Assembly: GCA_947629865.1 (NCBI GenBank)
Contig: CANRFJ010000026.1
Span: forward strand, 1 to 33,665
Source: an uncultured Lachnospiraceae bacterium
GTDB lineage: Bacteria > Bacillota > Clostridia > Lachnospirales > Lachnospiraceae
Reading direction: 5' to 3'
DNA length: 33,665 nt
Made by a program: the position numbers and the translations under genes
Notes under the pieces: model-generated
What the model saw: the letters and a program-made list of their open reading frames with translations, nothing else
Database searches by the model: none
What the model was told of the DNA's origin: nothing
In this document: one piece after another, positions 8,248 through 16,190 of the stretch
How positions within the stretch are numbered: the first letter of the stretch is position 1
Layout: every line of letters begins with the position of its first letter

Positions 8248-9573
8248 ATGGGTAAAAAAATCAGAGTGGAAGTTACCATTGTGCTTATGCTCCTGTCAGT
8301 GTGGGCGACGGGGTGCGGAATGAAGAATAACGCCGGAAATATAGCGCTGACGGCGTCCGGAGCGGGGGCGGAGGGAGCTGCGTCGGGGAGCGCGGCGGAG
8401 GCGGACTCGGATTTTGCCAGCCGATACCCGTTTTGCAATGACTGGAATCTGTATACGGGATTTGAAGGGAAGCCCACTTTTGAGCAGAGGAGCCTGCGGG
8501 GAGAAAAGCAGGGAGAATTTACCTGTCCGGATATGGAGCACTACATGGAAATGGTTCTTGTGACTAACCGGGAAATTTTGTATATCGACTATCTGACAGA
8601 TGGCGGTATGATGGAACTGCTCAGTATACCACTGGCCGGCAAAGACCACCGGCCGCAGGTGGACAGGATAAGAAGGATATTGACGACAGAAACCGGCTAT
8701 ACTCTCGCTCCGGGTGATATATATGCGGACAGCCGGTATGTCGCAATGGGTTTATACTGTAGAGGTACGTTAAATGTTTACCGGGAATACGACAGGCAGA
8801 GCAATCGGAAGATTTCGATTGACGGAACGGAGACGGGAAAGCAGAGAATTTATGAAGCGATGGGGCCGTGGCCGCTCAGAAATACTGTTCTCCTTTACAG
8901 CGATACGGTAAAAGATGAGGACGGAAGTTACGAGGAGGTAAAGGGGCGTTTTTACTGGCATGTGGTGGGAAGCGGAAAGGTTGAGGAAATCGCCTGGGCC
9001 CGCGGGATTCATGATACCGTGTGCGTTCCGGTGATCTGTGAGGACGGCTATATGTATTATTGTATATCGGGGGCGGGGAAAGGAGTTTACAGGCTGGATC
9101 CACGGACGGGGGAGCAGAGAGAGATTCTGCCTCTTAGCCGGTTAAGAGAGGCGGCGGATAGCGAGAGGGAAATAACAGTAGTATCCCTGTGGATAGCAAA
9201 CGCCCGGCTTTACGTAAACTGTGAGGCAACAGATAAAAATGCGGAGACGGATAAAGAAATTTGCTTCAAATTCAGCTGGCCGCTGAATGACTGGGATAGT
9301 CCTCCGCTGCCGGGGGCCGGAGAGGGAAAAATGAAAGCCCGGAGCAACGTGGAAAAAATTCTGGAAAACGACCTTTTTTATTTGGGTAACACTACTCCGG
9401 TAGTGGGAAGTAAGGTGCTGACTTGTGAGAGAGGAAACGGATACTGTTATGATTTTGCAGACAACAGTTTAAAAAAATTGAATAAAGATGACAAGGATAG
9501 GTGGCTGTGGTATTATAACAACAGAATGGAGTATGCCTGTCAAAAAGACGGCGAGTTCTGGCTTTTTGAATAG
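8248..9573 (+). CDS. Lipoprotein, paralogue B of lipoprotein cluster
   Basis: This is a 441-aa predicted lipoprotein. The ATG at 8248 follows AGGAGGAGGGG directly and gives a proper signal peptide with lipobox VWATGC (Cys23), so it was preferred to an in-frame ATG 21 codons earlier inside the previous gene. After the Ala/Gly/Ser spacer the body parallels paralogue A (CNDWNLY, FEQRSLRGEK), but most of the sequence has diverged. Repeated short beta-strand units such as YMYYCISGAGKGVYRLDPRTGE resemble propeller blades. It starts 10 bases after paralogue A, so the two are one transcription unit. Function is unknown; a surface sensor or binding role is only a guess. Confidence 0.8.
   Translation: MGKKIRVEVTIVLMLLSVWATGCGMKNNAGNIALTASGAGAEGAASGSAAEADSDFASRYPFCNDWNLYTGFEGKPTFEQRSLRGEKQGEFTCPDMEHYMEMVLVTNREILYIDYLTDGGMMELLSIPLAGKDHRPQVDRIRRILTTETGYTLAPGDIYADSRYVAMGLYCRGTLNVYREYDRQSNRKISIDGTETGKQRIYEAMGPWPLRNTVLLYSDTVKDEDGSYEEVKGRFYWHVVGSGKVEEIAWARGIHDTVCVPVICEDGYMYYCISGAGKGVYRLDPRTGEQREILPLSRLREAADSEREITVVSLWIANARLYVNCEATDKNAETDKEICFKFSWPLNDWDSPPLPGAGEGKMKARSNVEKILENDLFYLGNTTPVVGSKVLTCERGNGYCYDFADNSLKKLNKDDKDRWLWYYNNRMEYACQKDGEFWLFE
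8291..8400 (+). repeat. 110-bp perfect direct repeat, copy 2
   Basis: This is the second copy of the repeat at 6919-7028, offset by 1372 bases. It lies at the same codon positions of paralogue B, which points to recent gene conversion or selective retention after duplication. Confidence 0.95.
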
Positions 9574-9600
9574 CGGCAGACGGAAAGGGGAGGAACAGGA

Positions 9601-9762
9601 ATGAGACAGGTAATTCGCATTATACCCGCTCTGTGTCTGTTATCGGTGGCTGTGCTGACAGCCTGTCGTTCGGTCAATACGGCGGGAGATAAGAGTGCAG
9701 CTGTGACGGGAGCGGCTGCATCGGGGAGCGCGGCGGAGGAGAAGGATGCTCTGGTGCGGTAG
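9601..9762 (+). CDS. Very short lipoprotein (53 aa), probable stub of a third paralogue
   Basis: ATG 9601 follows GGGGAGG by seven bases and encodes 53 aa: a signal peptide, a lipobox ending LTAC (Cys22), and an Ala/Gly/Ser spacer containing AASGSAAE, the same words found in paralogues A and B. Translation then stops at TAG 9760 after LVR, where the other two continue into their body. Either the body was deleted, leaving a stub, or this is a genuine micro-lipoprotein. The good ribosome binding site suggests it is still translated. The next gene starts 26 bases later. Confidence 0.65.
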   Translation: MRQVIRIIPALCLLSVAVLTACRSVNTAGDKSAAVTGAAASGSAAEEKDALVR

Positions 9763-9788
9763 AGGGCCGGAATGAAGGGAATGATTTT

Positions 9789-11042
9789 ATGAATGTGGGG
9801 ATAGAGAGGCATAAATGGATAGACGGGATAGGACGGAAAAGGGTATATGGGAAGATGCGCGGGCGGAAATGGGTAAAGGCAGCAGCGGCCGCCCTGCTGC
9901 TGTTTTTTCTGGCAGTAGCGGGACAGAGTGCGACGGCCAGCGCGGCAAAAGTATATAACAACGGAGGGAATATTGTAGAGTGCGGGGGCAGGATATATTT
10001 CAACCAGAGCGGAGAAATTTTTTCCTTTGATTTAAAGAGCAGACAGAAAGTGAAACTGGCTGAAAACGTGTGGGAGAGCGATATCTGGATTGCCAGAGAC
10101 GCTCTTTACTATACCAGAGAGAAAGTTCTGTACAGCAGGGCGTTATCGGGCGGCACGGAGAAGGCTTTGTATAAGGGGAAGCGTGCTCTGACGGTTCTCG
10201 GCTTTGCGGCCGGAAATAAGAGGCTCCATATTGGGGACGGACGCAGCGTGTATCGGCTCACTCTGTCCGGACGAGTGATTAGCAGCCATACTTTTGCCGG
10301 CAAGGGAGCCGCGCTCGCATGGGGACAGGGAAAGTATATAATCGTTCAGAAAAGAAAAACTCTTTTCTGTGGAACTTCTCCCGGAAAGCTCCGGAAATTT
10401 TCCGGCGCGATGAAGAAACTTGAAAAGAAATCCGGCCTGGAGGACGACTGGATGCAGTTTCTGGGAATATATGGGACGTATCTGTATGGTTACATCTATG
10501 AGGCCCCTGGGACGATAGGGTATATCAATGGGTATTTGTTTCAGATTTCCCTGAAAAACGGCGCCGTTAAGGTGTACAAAAAGTATAAGTCCCGCTGGGA
10601 AGCCTGTGAGATGAGAAAGGGCCGGATCTATACGGGGGATTATCCGATGGAGGCGGGTGGGAAAACAAAAACCCATGTATTTATTCTGAACAAAAAGACC
10701 GGCGCGGTGAAGCACAAAACATATGCCTGCGCCTTTAACGGCACAGACGGCAGATATTTTTACCAGGCGGGTAACATGATTTCCCGCTATGATCCGAAGA
10801 CGGGCAGGAAAAAGGTATTGGACGCCCGATATAGAAAAGGGAAAAAAGACATATATTACGTACCGATGTCCACGGGAGCCGCCAGCCGTCTTACGGTGGT
10901 CAACGGCAAACTCTTTTACACAGTCTACGATTGTAGAAAAGAGAAATATGTAGGCTGGAGGCTGATGGCTGACCTGCACAGATATTATATCGTGCTGAGG
11001 AGCGGAGAGAGAGTCAGGTACACGGTGGAGAAGTGGGACTGA
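9789..11042 (+). CDS. Secreted beta-propeller-like protein (DUF5050-like)
   Basis: This is a 417-aa protein. Residues 23-52 form a typical Sec signal peptide (MRGRKWVKAAAAALLLFFLA then ATASA before AKVYNN), so the true start may be the ATG at 9855 rather than 9789; GAAGGGA upstream of 9789 and AAAAGGG upstream of 9855 are both usable. The mature part has repeated blades of the form G-x-x-[YL]-Y-x3-x-[IV]-x-[RK]-[YL]-D with turns such as DPKTGRK and LKNGAVK, like the DUF5050/LRP1-type six-bladed propellers of Clostridia. It is probably a cell-surface or secreted binding protein. It closes the co-directional lipoprotein cluster and faces mscL. Confidence 0.75.
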   Translation: MNVGIERHKWIDGIGRKRVYGKMRGRKWVKAAAAALLLFFLAVAGQSATASAAKVYNNGGNIVECGGRIYFNQSGEIFSFDLKSRQKVKLAENVWESDIWIARDALYYTREKVLYSRALSGGTEKALYKGKRALTVLGFAAGNKRLHIGDGRSVYRLTLSGRVISSHTFAGKGAALAWGQGKYIIVQKRKTLFCGTSPGKLRKFSGAMKKLEKKSGLEDDWMQFLGIYGTYLYGYIYEAPGTIGYINGYLFQISLKNGAVKVYKKYKSRWEACEMRKGRIYTGDYPMEAGGKTKTHVFILNKKTGAVKHKTYACAFNGTDGRYFYQAGNMISRYDPKTGRKKVLDARYRKGKKDIYYVPMSTGAASRLTVVNGKLFYTVYDCRKEKYVGWRLMADLHRYYIVLRSGERVRYTVEKWD

Positions 11043-11081
11043 CACCGGAGTTACGGGAGAGCGAAGGGGGAGGAGAGACTC

Positions 11082-11546
11082 TCAGGCCTCTCCGTCCGCA
11101 ATAGCTTCCGCAGCTTCTCCGGTTCCCGTCTCCGCAGCGTCCAGTTCCGAGGTGCAGTGAGGACACCGGGTGGCTTCAATGGCAATCTCACTCATGCAGT
11201 ACGGACAGATCTTAGTCGTGGGCTCGTCCTCCTGGGCGGGCTTTTTTCTGCCCAGTGAAGCGAGGGCGTTCATTCCCTTTATTAACAGAAAGATGGAAAA
11301 TGCCATGATGACAAAGTTGATAATGGCAGTCAGAAAAGAGCCGTATTTGATGGATACGTCGAAAATCTTAAGGGACAGGTCGCTTAAATCGGTATTGGCC
11401 ACCAGACCGATGAGCGGTGAGAGCACATCTTTGACAAGCGAGTTGATGATGGCCTGAAAAGCGGCGCCGATAATAACACCAACAGCCAGATCCATAACGT
11501 TGCCGCGCAGGGCAAATTCCTTGAATTCTTTCAAAAATTTCTTCAT
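11082..11546 (-). CDS. mscL: Large-conductance mechanosensitive channel MscL with C-terminal zinc ribbon
   Basis: This is a 154-aa membrane protein that opens under membrane tension to release solutes on hypo-osmotic shock. The N-terminal helix MKKFLKEFKEFALRGN and TM1 (about 17-46, with VMDLAVGVIIGAAF) match MscL closely; TM2 is at about 70-92. The usual short cytoplasmic helix is replaced or extended by a zinc ribbon with Cys114/Cys117 and Cys128/Cys131 (CPYC, CPHC) and an acidic tail. The start was placed at 11546, with AGGAGG 10 bases upstream on the minus strand, rather than 18 codons earlier. It converges with the propeller gene; only about 40 bases separate the two stops. Confidence 0.94.
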   Translation of the reverse strand: MKKFLKEFKEFALRGNVMDLAVGVIIGAAFQAIINSLVKDVLSPLIGLVANTDLSDLSLKIFDVSIKYGSFLTAIINFVIMAFSIFLLIKGMNALASLGRKKPAQEDEPTTKICPYCMSEIAIEATRCPHCTSELDAAETGTGEAAEAIADGEA

Positions 11547-11675
11547 AAATGTAAATCCTCCTGACATTTGCAGTACATTGTTTCCAGTCCAGTGTAGCAC
11601 ATTTTCCGTCGAAATGCCATGATTATCTTATATTTTTGAAAAATCCCGTGTTTTTTTAAAAAATCCCGGAATATT

Positions 11676-12680
11676 TCAGGAAAAAGTGGAAAAGCGTGTC
11701 AGATGGAGACGGGCGGACGGATCCTGGTGGACAAGATAGAGAATCCCTCCTCTGGCGGCCTGAAAGTACAGGATGCGGTTTTCATTTGGTATGCCGAGCG
11801 CATCAAAGGGTTTTTCCAGCCGGAAGGATTCTGCCTGTGGTGAACTGACATAAAGGCCGTCGCCGGTCAGAAGATAGAAATGCTCAAGGTAGTTTGAGAG
11901 GAAAAATTGTCCGGCGGTGGCGGAAGCAGCGTTTTCTACAGGTATAGTACGCCGCAGTTCTCCGGAGCGTATGTCGTAGAGACTGAGCGAAAACGTCTCC
12001 TGCCGGTTCCAGAGGCTCTGTGTGAGATAGCCGTAGTCGTAAAAAATATTCCGTCCGGCCTGTCCGGTAATGGAGGCGGCGCCCAGAGGTTCTCCCTCTC
12101 CGATATTATAAAATTTTACCCCGTAATTGCCGTAGGTGACGGATAGGACGGTGCCGGAGAAGCGCAAGTCCGTGACGCCCTGGACGACGCTGCCGCCCCG
12201 CTCCCTCAGCATGGTATCCAGTCGGGTTTTGGGCATCTGGTTCAGATCCCGCAGAGCTATGCGCCGCGTCTTCCCGTTTTTTTTCAGACGGATCAGAGTC
12301 TGTCGGGTGCGTCCCGTTTTTGTATAGCGGCCCAGGCAGGCGTAAAAATCTCCGTCCGGGCCGTAGACGAAATTGTCCAGAAAGCGATTTTTTTCCGTCT
12401 TCCACGGGGCGGATTTTTTTGCCCAGGTATCATCCTTTCTCAGGTTGTATGCCGTGTAGGAATTTTCGCTCTGTATAATCATAGTCAGCGTATTGTCAGC
12501 GGGATTATAGGCAAATGTCTCGGCCCCCTGGGACATAAGCGGGATCTCCCGACAGGGTTTCTGAGGAGTGGCTGTAGCCATGGCTATGGTGTCGGCTGCG
12601 GGTTCGTCTTCCGAACAGGCGCTAAAGAGAAAGATTGGAAACAGTGCGGCGATTATAAGCAGGAGCGGCCGGTAATTCAT
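11676..12680 (-). CDS. Predicted lipoprotein, propeller-like
   Basis: This is a 334-aa protein with a signal peptide and lipobox FSAC (Cys22) followed by an acidic linker (SEDEPAAD). The start at 12680 is preferred over two earlier in-frame ATGs because GAGGG lies six bases upstream and the hydrophobic segment then starts at residue 5. The body has repeated beta-strand segments with aromatic ends (GVKFYNIGEGEPLG, TFSLSLYDIRSGELRR, HFYLLTGDGLYV), suggestive of a beta-propeller. It may be a distant relative of the proteins encoded at 6876-11042 on the other strand. No catalytic residues were recognised. Confidence 0.75.
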   Translation of the reverse strand: MNYRPLLLIIAALFPIFLFSACSEDEPAADTIAMATATPQKPCREIPLMSQGAETFAYNPADNTLTMIIQSENSYTAYNLRKDDTWAKKSAPWKTEKNRFLDNFVYGPDGDFYACLGRYTKTGRTRQTLIRLKKNGKTRRIALRDLNQMPKTRLDTMLRERGGSVVQGVTDLRFSGTVLSVTYGNYGVKFYNIGEGEPLGAASITGQAGRNIFYDYGYLTQSLWNRQETFSLSLYDIRSGELRRTIPVENAASATAGQFFLSNYLEHFYLLTGDGLYVSSPQAESFRLEKPFDALGIPNENRILYFQAARGGILYLVHQDPSARLHLTRFSTFS

Positions 12681-12764
12681 GAAATCCCTCATTTCTGCCA
12701 AAACAGGCATATATATACTATTATCTATTGTATGCGGCGAAATGAGGGAATATGAATAAAAAAG

Positions 12765-12959
12765 TCATCTCTTTTCTTCCGATGGGGAGTCGTCCGCTTC
12801 TGCTTCCGGAGGCGCATCGTAGCCGTTTCCCTGCGCATCGCGCACGATTTCCCGCAGGTGCGGCCCGTCTGTCTTGTTATCGGGGCGGTCTGTGCGGCTG
12901 CTCTCCCATACGCCGTCGGGCACCGTGTGAACCGGTTTGTCTTTTCTCGTCATTTTCAT
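12765..12959 (-). CDS. Small hydrophilic protein (64 aa), unknown
   Basis: The ATG at 12959 is preceded by AGGAGG eight bases away, which is strong support that it is translated even though a longer open frame runs upstream. The product is highly charged and without hydrophobic segments: it begins MKMTRKDKP, has HLREIVRDAQGNGYD in the middle and ends in an acidic tail (EAEADDSPSEEKR). Such small soluble proteins are common in Lachnospiraceae but carry no assigned function. It precedes the lipoprotein gene at 12680 on the same strand by 84 bases. Between 12960 and the bile salt hydrolase gene I see no other gene, only an isolated TATAAT at 13066 without a good -35 box. Confidence 0.6.
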   Translation of the reverse strand: MKMTRKDKPVHTVPDGVWESSRTDRPDNKTDGPHLREIVRDAQGNGYDAPPEAEADDSPSEEKR

Positions 12960-13196
12960 CGCGTTTTCCTCCTGTCGTTCTTTTTGGCTAGTATGGCCGG
13001 AAGGAGGGTGATATATACGGCCGCCCCGCGGAATAAAAGGAGTGGCGCTGGGAGAAAATGAGGTGTATAATAATGGTATGTGCGAAAATAATGACAAAAG
13101 AGGGCGGCGTGAAAAGCTTTGATGGCAGATGAGAAACTGCGTACGCAGCTTTCTCATCGCCTCCTCGCGACAGGTCGCTCGGAAAAGAGGGATGCT

Positions 13197-14171
13197 ATGT
13201 GTACGGCTATTGCTTATAAGACGAAAGATTTTTATTTTGGACGCAATATGGACTATGAGTATTCTTATCAGGAGAGCGTCACGGTGACGCCGCGGAATTA
13301 TCCGTTTAATTTCCGAAAGGCCGGTTCCATGCCGCAGCACCATGCCATGATCGGCATGGCCTATGTGGTGGAGGACTATCCCCTGTACTATGATGCCGTG
13401 AATGAAAAGGGACTGGGAATGGCCGGTCTGAACTTTCCGGGGAATGCCTTTTATATGCCGGAGGAGAAGGGGAAGGATAATGTGGCCTCTTTTGAATTTA
13501 TTCCGTGGGTGCTGGGACAGTGCGCAGATCTCGCTCAGGCGAGAAAACTGCTGGAGAGAGTTCATCTGGCGGATATCTCCTTCAGTCCGGAGCTGTCTCC
13601 GTCGCCGTTGCACTGGATCATCGCGGATAAAAATGGTTCTATAATTGTAGAACAGACGAAAGCCGGGCTGCGAATATACGAGGATCCGGTGGGAGTACTG
13701 ACTAATAATCCGCCCTTTGACCAGCAGCTGTTCAATCTGAATAACTACATGGGACTGTCGGCCAAGACACCGGAAAATCGCTTTTCCGAGGATCTGGAGC
13801 TTTCAGTCTACAGCCGTGGAATGGGTGCAATGGGACTGCCGGGGGATTTATCCTCCGCCTCCCGCTATGTGAAGGCGGCGTTCACTAAGATGAATTCCAT
13901 CTCAGGCAGTTCTGAGTTCGAGAGCATCAGCCAGTTTTTCCAGATTCTCGGTTCTGTCGCCCAGCAGAGAGGGTGTGTGCAGGTAGGGGAGGGAATGTAT
14001 GAGATAACGATTTACAGCTGCTGCTGCAATGCGGACAGGGGCATTTACTATTACACCACCTATGAGAACAGCCAGATTACCGCCGTGGATATGCACCGCG
14101 AGGATCTGGAGGGCAGTCAGCTGGTTCTCTATCCGCTCATCGAGGGGCAGCAGATCCACTGGCAGAACTGA
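13197..14171 (+). CDS. bsh: Choloylglycine (bile salt) hydrolase
   Basis: This is a 324-aa cytoplasmic Ntn-hydrolase that cleaves the amide bond of glycine- or taurine-conjugated bile salts. The start at 13197 leaves Cys2 as the N-terminal nucleophile after Met removal (MCTAIAYKT); AGAGGG lies five bases upstream, and the 26 codons before it in the same frame do not belong. Family residues are present: Arg16 and Asp19 in FGRNMDYEY, Asn79 in GLNFPGNA, Asn170/Asn171 in VLTNNPPF, and Arg223 in LPGDLSSASRYVKAAF. These favour a bile salt hydrolase over penicillin V acylase, though the two families intergrade. Length matches the Gram-positive enzymes. It is expected in gut bacteria exposed to bile. 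Confidence 0.92.
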   Translation: MCTAIAYKTKDFYFGRNMDYEYSYQESVTVTPRNYPFNFRKAGSMPQHHAMIGMAYVVEDYPLYYDAVNEKGLGMAGLNFPGNAFYMPEEKGKDNVASFEFIPWVLGQCADLAQARKLLERVHLADISFSPELSPSPLHWIIADKNGSIIVEQTKAGLRIYEDPVGVLTNNPPFDQQLFNLNNYMGLSAKTPENRFSEDLELSVYSRGMGAMGLPGDLSSASRYVKAAFTKMNSISGSSEFESISQFFQILGSVAQQRGCVQVGEGMYEITIYSCCCNADRGIYYYTTYENSQITAVDMHREDLEGSQLVLYPLIEGQQIHWQN

Positions 14172-14203
14172 GAGAGGTGGCGCCGCCAAACGGCGTATGA
14201 AAT

Positions 14204-14232
14204 TTGACTTTACCGGCCCGGTGCGGTACAAT
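14204..14232 (+). promoter_or_regulatory. Putative promoter of GGDEF gene
   Basis: TTGACT (14204-14209), a 17-base spacer and TACAAT (14227-14232) lie about 70 bases upstream of the GGDEF start. Confidence 0.7.
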
Positions 14233-14303
14233 TATGGTTGGGATTCACAGTGAATGAAAAAGGCATAGAGAGCATATTTATTGAGATTAGAGGGTGACGT
14301 ATT

Positions 14304-16037
14304 ATGGATCAAATTATGGGAGACGATACATATTCATTTGTTAAAAACACTTTGCTTGATAACTTCCTCAAGCTTGCCAGGGTGAATGTCCTGACCGGAG
14401 AACATGAGTTTCTGAAGTACGATACTACAGTGCAGGAGGAAGGCTATGGAGATATTTTCAGCATATATGATTATATAGCAAGACAGGTTGAAGACCATAT
14501 GGTTTTATCGGAACATGCCGCCGAGTATGTGAAGTATTCGGATCCGGAATATGTCCAGAGAAGAATCTTTGAGTGCGGTGACAGGCGGATCGTCCAGAGT
14601 TATAAGCGCAGATTACATAACGGTTATGTGTGGGTGACGTTTGGAATCGTCATTCCGAACGATGTGTCCCGCGAAAATCCATGGGCTCTTTTTTACTGGC
14701 AGAAGGCGGATACGGATACGACAACAATGGTAGACGCCCTGACGGCTCTCTCGACAATTTATTATAAAATATTGAAGATAAATCTGACCGAGGACACATT
14801 CCACGCCATCAAAGTGGCAAACTCGGAGAAGGATCGCTTTGCAAACCGGCTGGGCAAGATATCGGAGTGGTGGCAGCAGTTTGAAAATAGCGGATACGTC
14901 TATCAGGAAGACATAGACGTGTATCATGAATTTACGGATATAGAGCGCCTGAAGGAGCTGTTCCGCAAGGACAACGGCGCTATGCAGAGCTGCCGTTACA
15001 GGCGAAAAATCGGAGAGGAATGGCGCTGGGTGCAGATGGAACTTATCTCCAGCATTGAGTATAAAGATGACAATCAGGTTCTGATTTTGTATGTGCGGGA
15101 CGTACATGACGAGTATCTCAAGGAAAAACGCAACCGCGAAGCCCTGCTGGACGAATACCACAGAGACGCACTCACCAGATTGTATAACCGCCACAAATAC
15201 GACGAGGATATCCGGAAAATGTCCAAGGGGGAGGTTTCGCATCTTACGGTCTGCTATGTAGATGTCAACGGGCTCCATGAGCTGAACAATCAGCTGGGAC
15301 ATGAGCGGGGAGACGATATGCTGTGCAGCGTGGCGGACGCATTGAAGAAATATTTTCCGGAAGAATCCGTATACCGGATTGGCGGTGATGAATTTGTAGT
15401 CCTGAGCAGCCGTCTGTCCAAACAGAGCGTGGAGCAAATTGTGGACAGAGTGCGCGAAGAACTCTACAAAGACCATTATGAGATCGCCGCCGGCGTGGAG
15501 AGCGGCAAAAGAGAACTCCCGATATACAAAATTATCGGGGCAGCGGAGCTTGCCATGCGCGCGGACAAGGAGAAATATTACAGGGAAAACGGAGGCAGCA
15601 GAAAGCGCCGCGCCATAAATGAGGAGCTGGAGAGGACGCTGACGCAGAAAAAATATGCGGAGCGTTTTCTGGACGTAATCGCCAACCGCTTCAGCGGCGT
15701 CTACTTTGTGAATCTGAAGACGGATATGCTGCAGCACATTTATATGCCGTACTATTTTTTGGAATTGGTTGAAAAGGCGGATTATTGCTACAGCAAGGCC
15801 ATGAATCTCTATATTCAGAAGTATGTCAAGTGGGAATATTATGACGCCTTTAAGGACGTGCTGGATTACAGCCGTCTGGAGGAGAGACTCCGCAAAGAAA
15901 AAATAGTCGCTTTCACCTATGAGAAAGTGAGCGGCAGGCGTATGTCCCTGAGTATAATACGGCAGTATGACCAGAACGGGGAAAGCGACGAGACGCTCTG
16001 GATTTTCTCGAATGATGAGAAAACGGAGAGCAGGTAA
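14304..16037 (+). CDS. Diguanylate cyclase-type GGDEF protein with flanking PAS-like domains
   Basis: This 577-aa soluble protein has a GGDEF domain at about 290-440, with DALTRLYNR at its start and an intact GGDEF signature at residues 360-364, so it can plausibly make cyclic di-GMP. The RxxD inhibitory site expected five residues before GGDEF is absent (FPEE there), so product feedback through it is unlikely. The N-terminal 150-280 region (ILKINLTEDTF, CRYRRKIGEEWRWVQME, LYVRDVHDEY) is clearly homologous to the sensor module of the hybrid kinase at 2624, suggesting a shared signal. A further PAS-like segment follows the GGDEF domain (SGVYFVNLKTDML). The start has AGAGGGTG upstream. No EAL domain is seen. 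Confidence 0.9.
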   Translation: MDQIMGDDTYSFVKNTLLDNFLKLARVNVLTGEHEFLKYDTTVQEEGYGDIFSIYDYIARQVEDHMVLSEHAAEYVKYSDPEYVQRRIFECGDRRIVQSYKRRLHNGYVWVTFGIVIPNDVSRENPWALFYWQKADTDTTTMVDALTALSTIYYKILKINLTEDTFHAIKVANSEKDRFANRLGKISEWWQQFENSGYVYQEDIDVYHEFTDIERLKELFRKDNGAMQSCRYRRKIGEEWRWVQMELISSIEYKDDNQVLILYVRDVHDEYLKEKRNREALLDEYHRDALTRLYNRHKYDEDIRKMSKGEVSHLTVCYVDVNGLHELNNQLGHERGDDMLCSVADALKKYFPEESVYRIGGDEFVVLSSRLSKQSVEQIVDRVREELYKDHYEIAAGVESGKRELPIYKIIGAAELAMRADKEKYYRENGGSRKRRAINEELERTLTQKKYAERFLDVIANRFSGVYFVNLKTDMLQHIYMPYYFLELVEKADYCYSKAMNLYIQKYVKWEYYDAFKDVLDYSRLEERLRKEKIVAFTYEKVSGRRMSLSIIRQYDQNGESDETLWIFSNDEKTESR

Positions 16038-16092
16038 AGTTTATCACTTCGGAAAGAGTTTTATGTGACAGGGATTTTGGAAATTATTAATT

Positions 16093-16148
16093 AAAAGCAA
16101 TCAAAAAATCAATCGTAAAAAAATACGATTGATTTTTTGATTGCTTTT
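16093..16148. repeat. Perfect 25-bp inverted repeat with six-A loop
   Basis: The left arm 16093-16117 and right arm 16124-16148 are exact reverse complements around six A residues. The arms are AT-rich (core AATCAATCGTA / TACGATTGATT). The right arm contains the -35 box of the next gene. It may be an operator, and as RNA it would form a long hairpin that could also end transcription of the GGDEF gene. Confidence 0.9.
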
Positions 16149-16157
16149 GCGTATAAT
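16129..16157 (+). promoter_or_regulatory. Promoter of AlbA_2 regulator gene, embedded in inverted repeat
   Basis: TTGATT (16129-16134), a 17-base spacer and TATAAT (16152-16157) precede the gene at 16191. The -35 box lies inside the right arm of the 25-bp inverted repeat, so a protein bound to the repeat would block RNA polymerase. Confidence 0.75.
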
Positions 16158-16190
16158 TTAAGTAGAAAAACCGGAAAGGAAGTATAACGT

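Noticed and set aside
11040-11100. GGAGAG/CTCTCC pairing between the converging stops as a bidirectional terminator
   Set aside because: Short, interrupted pairing without flanking T or A runs.
12752-12991. Plus-strand open frame of 79 codons opposite the small minus-strand gene
   Set aside because: No ribosome binding site and an Arg/Pro/Cys-rich translation typical of an antisense shadow; the minus-strand gene has AGGAGG.
14179-14196. Short CGCCG/CGGCG hairpin after the bile salt hydrolase gene as a terminator
   Set aside because: Only five base pairs and no T run follow.
14613-15737. Minus-strand open frame of 374 codons opposite the GGDEF gene
   Set aside because: Antisense shadow of a domain-supported gene; its translation shows no family motif.
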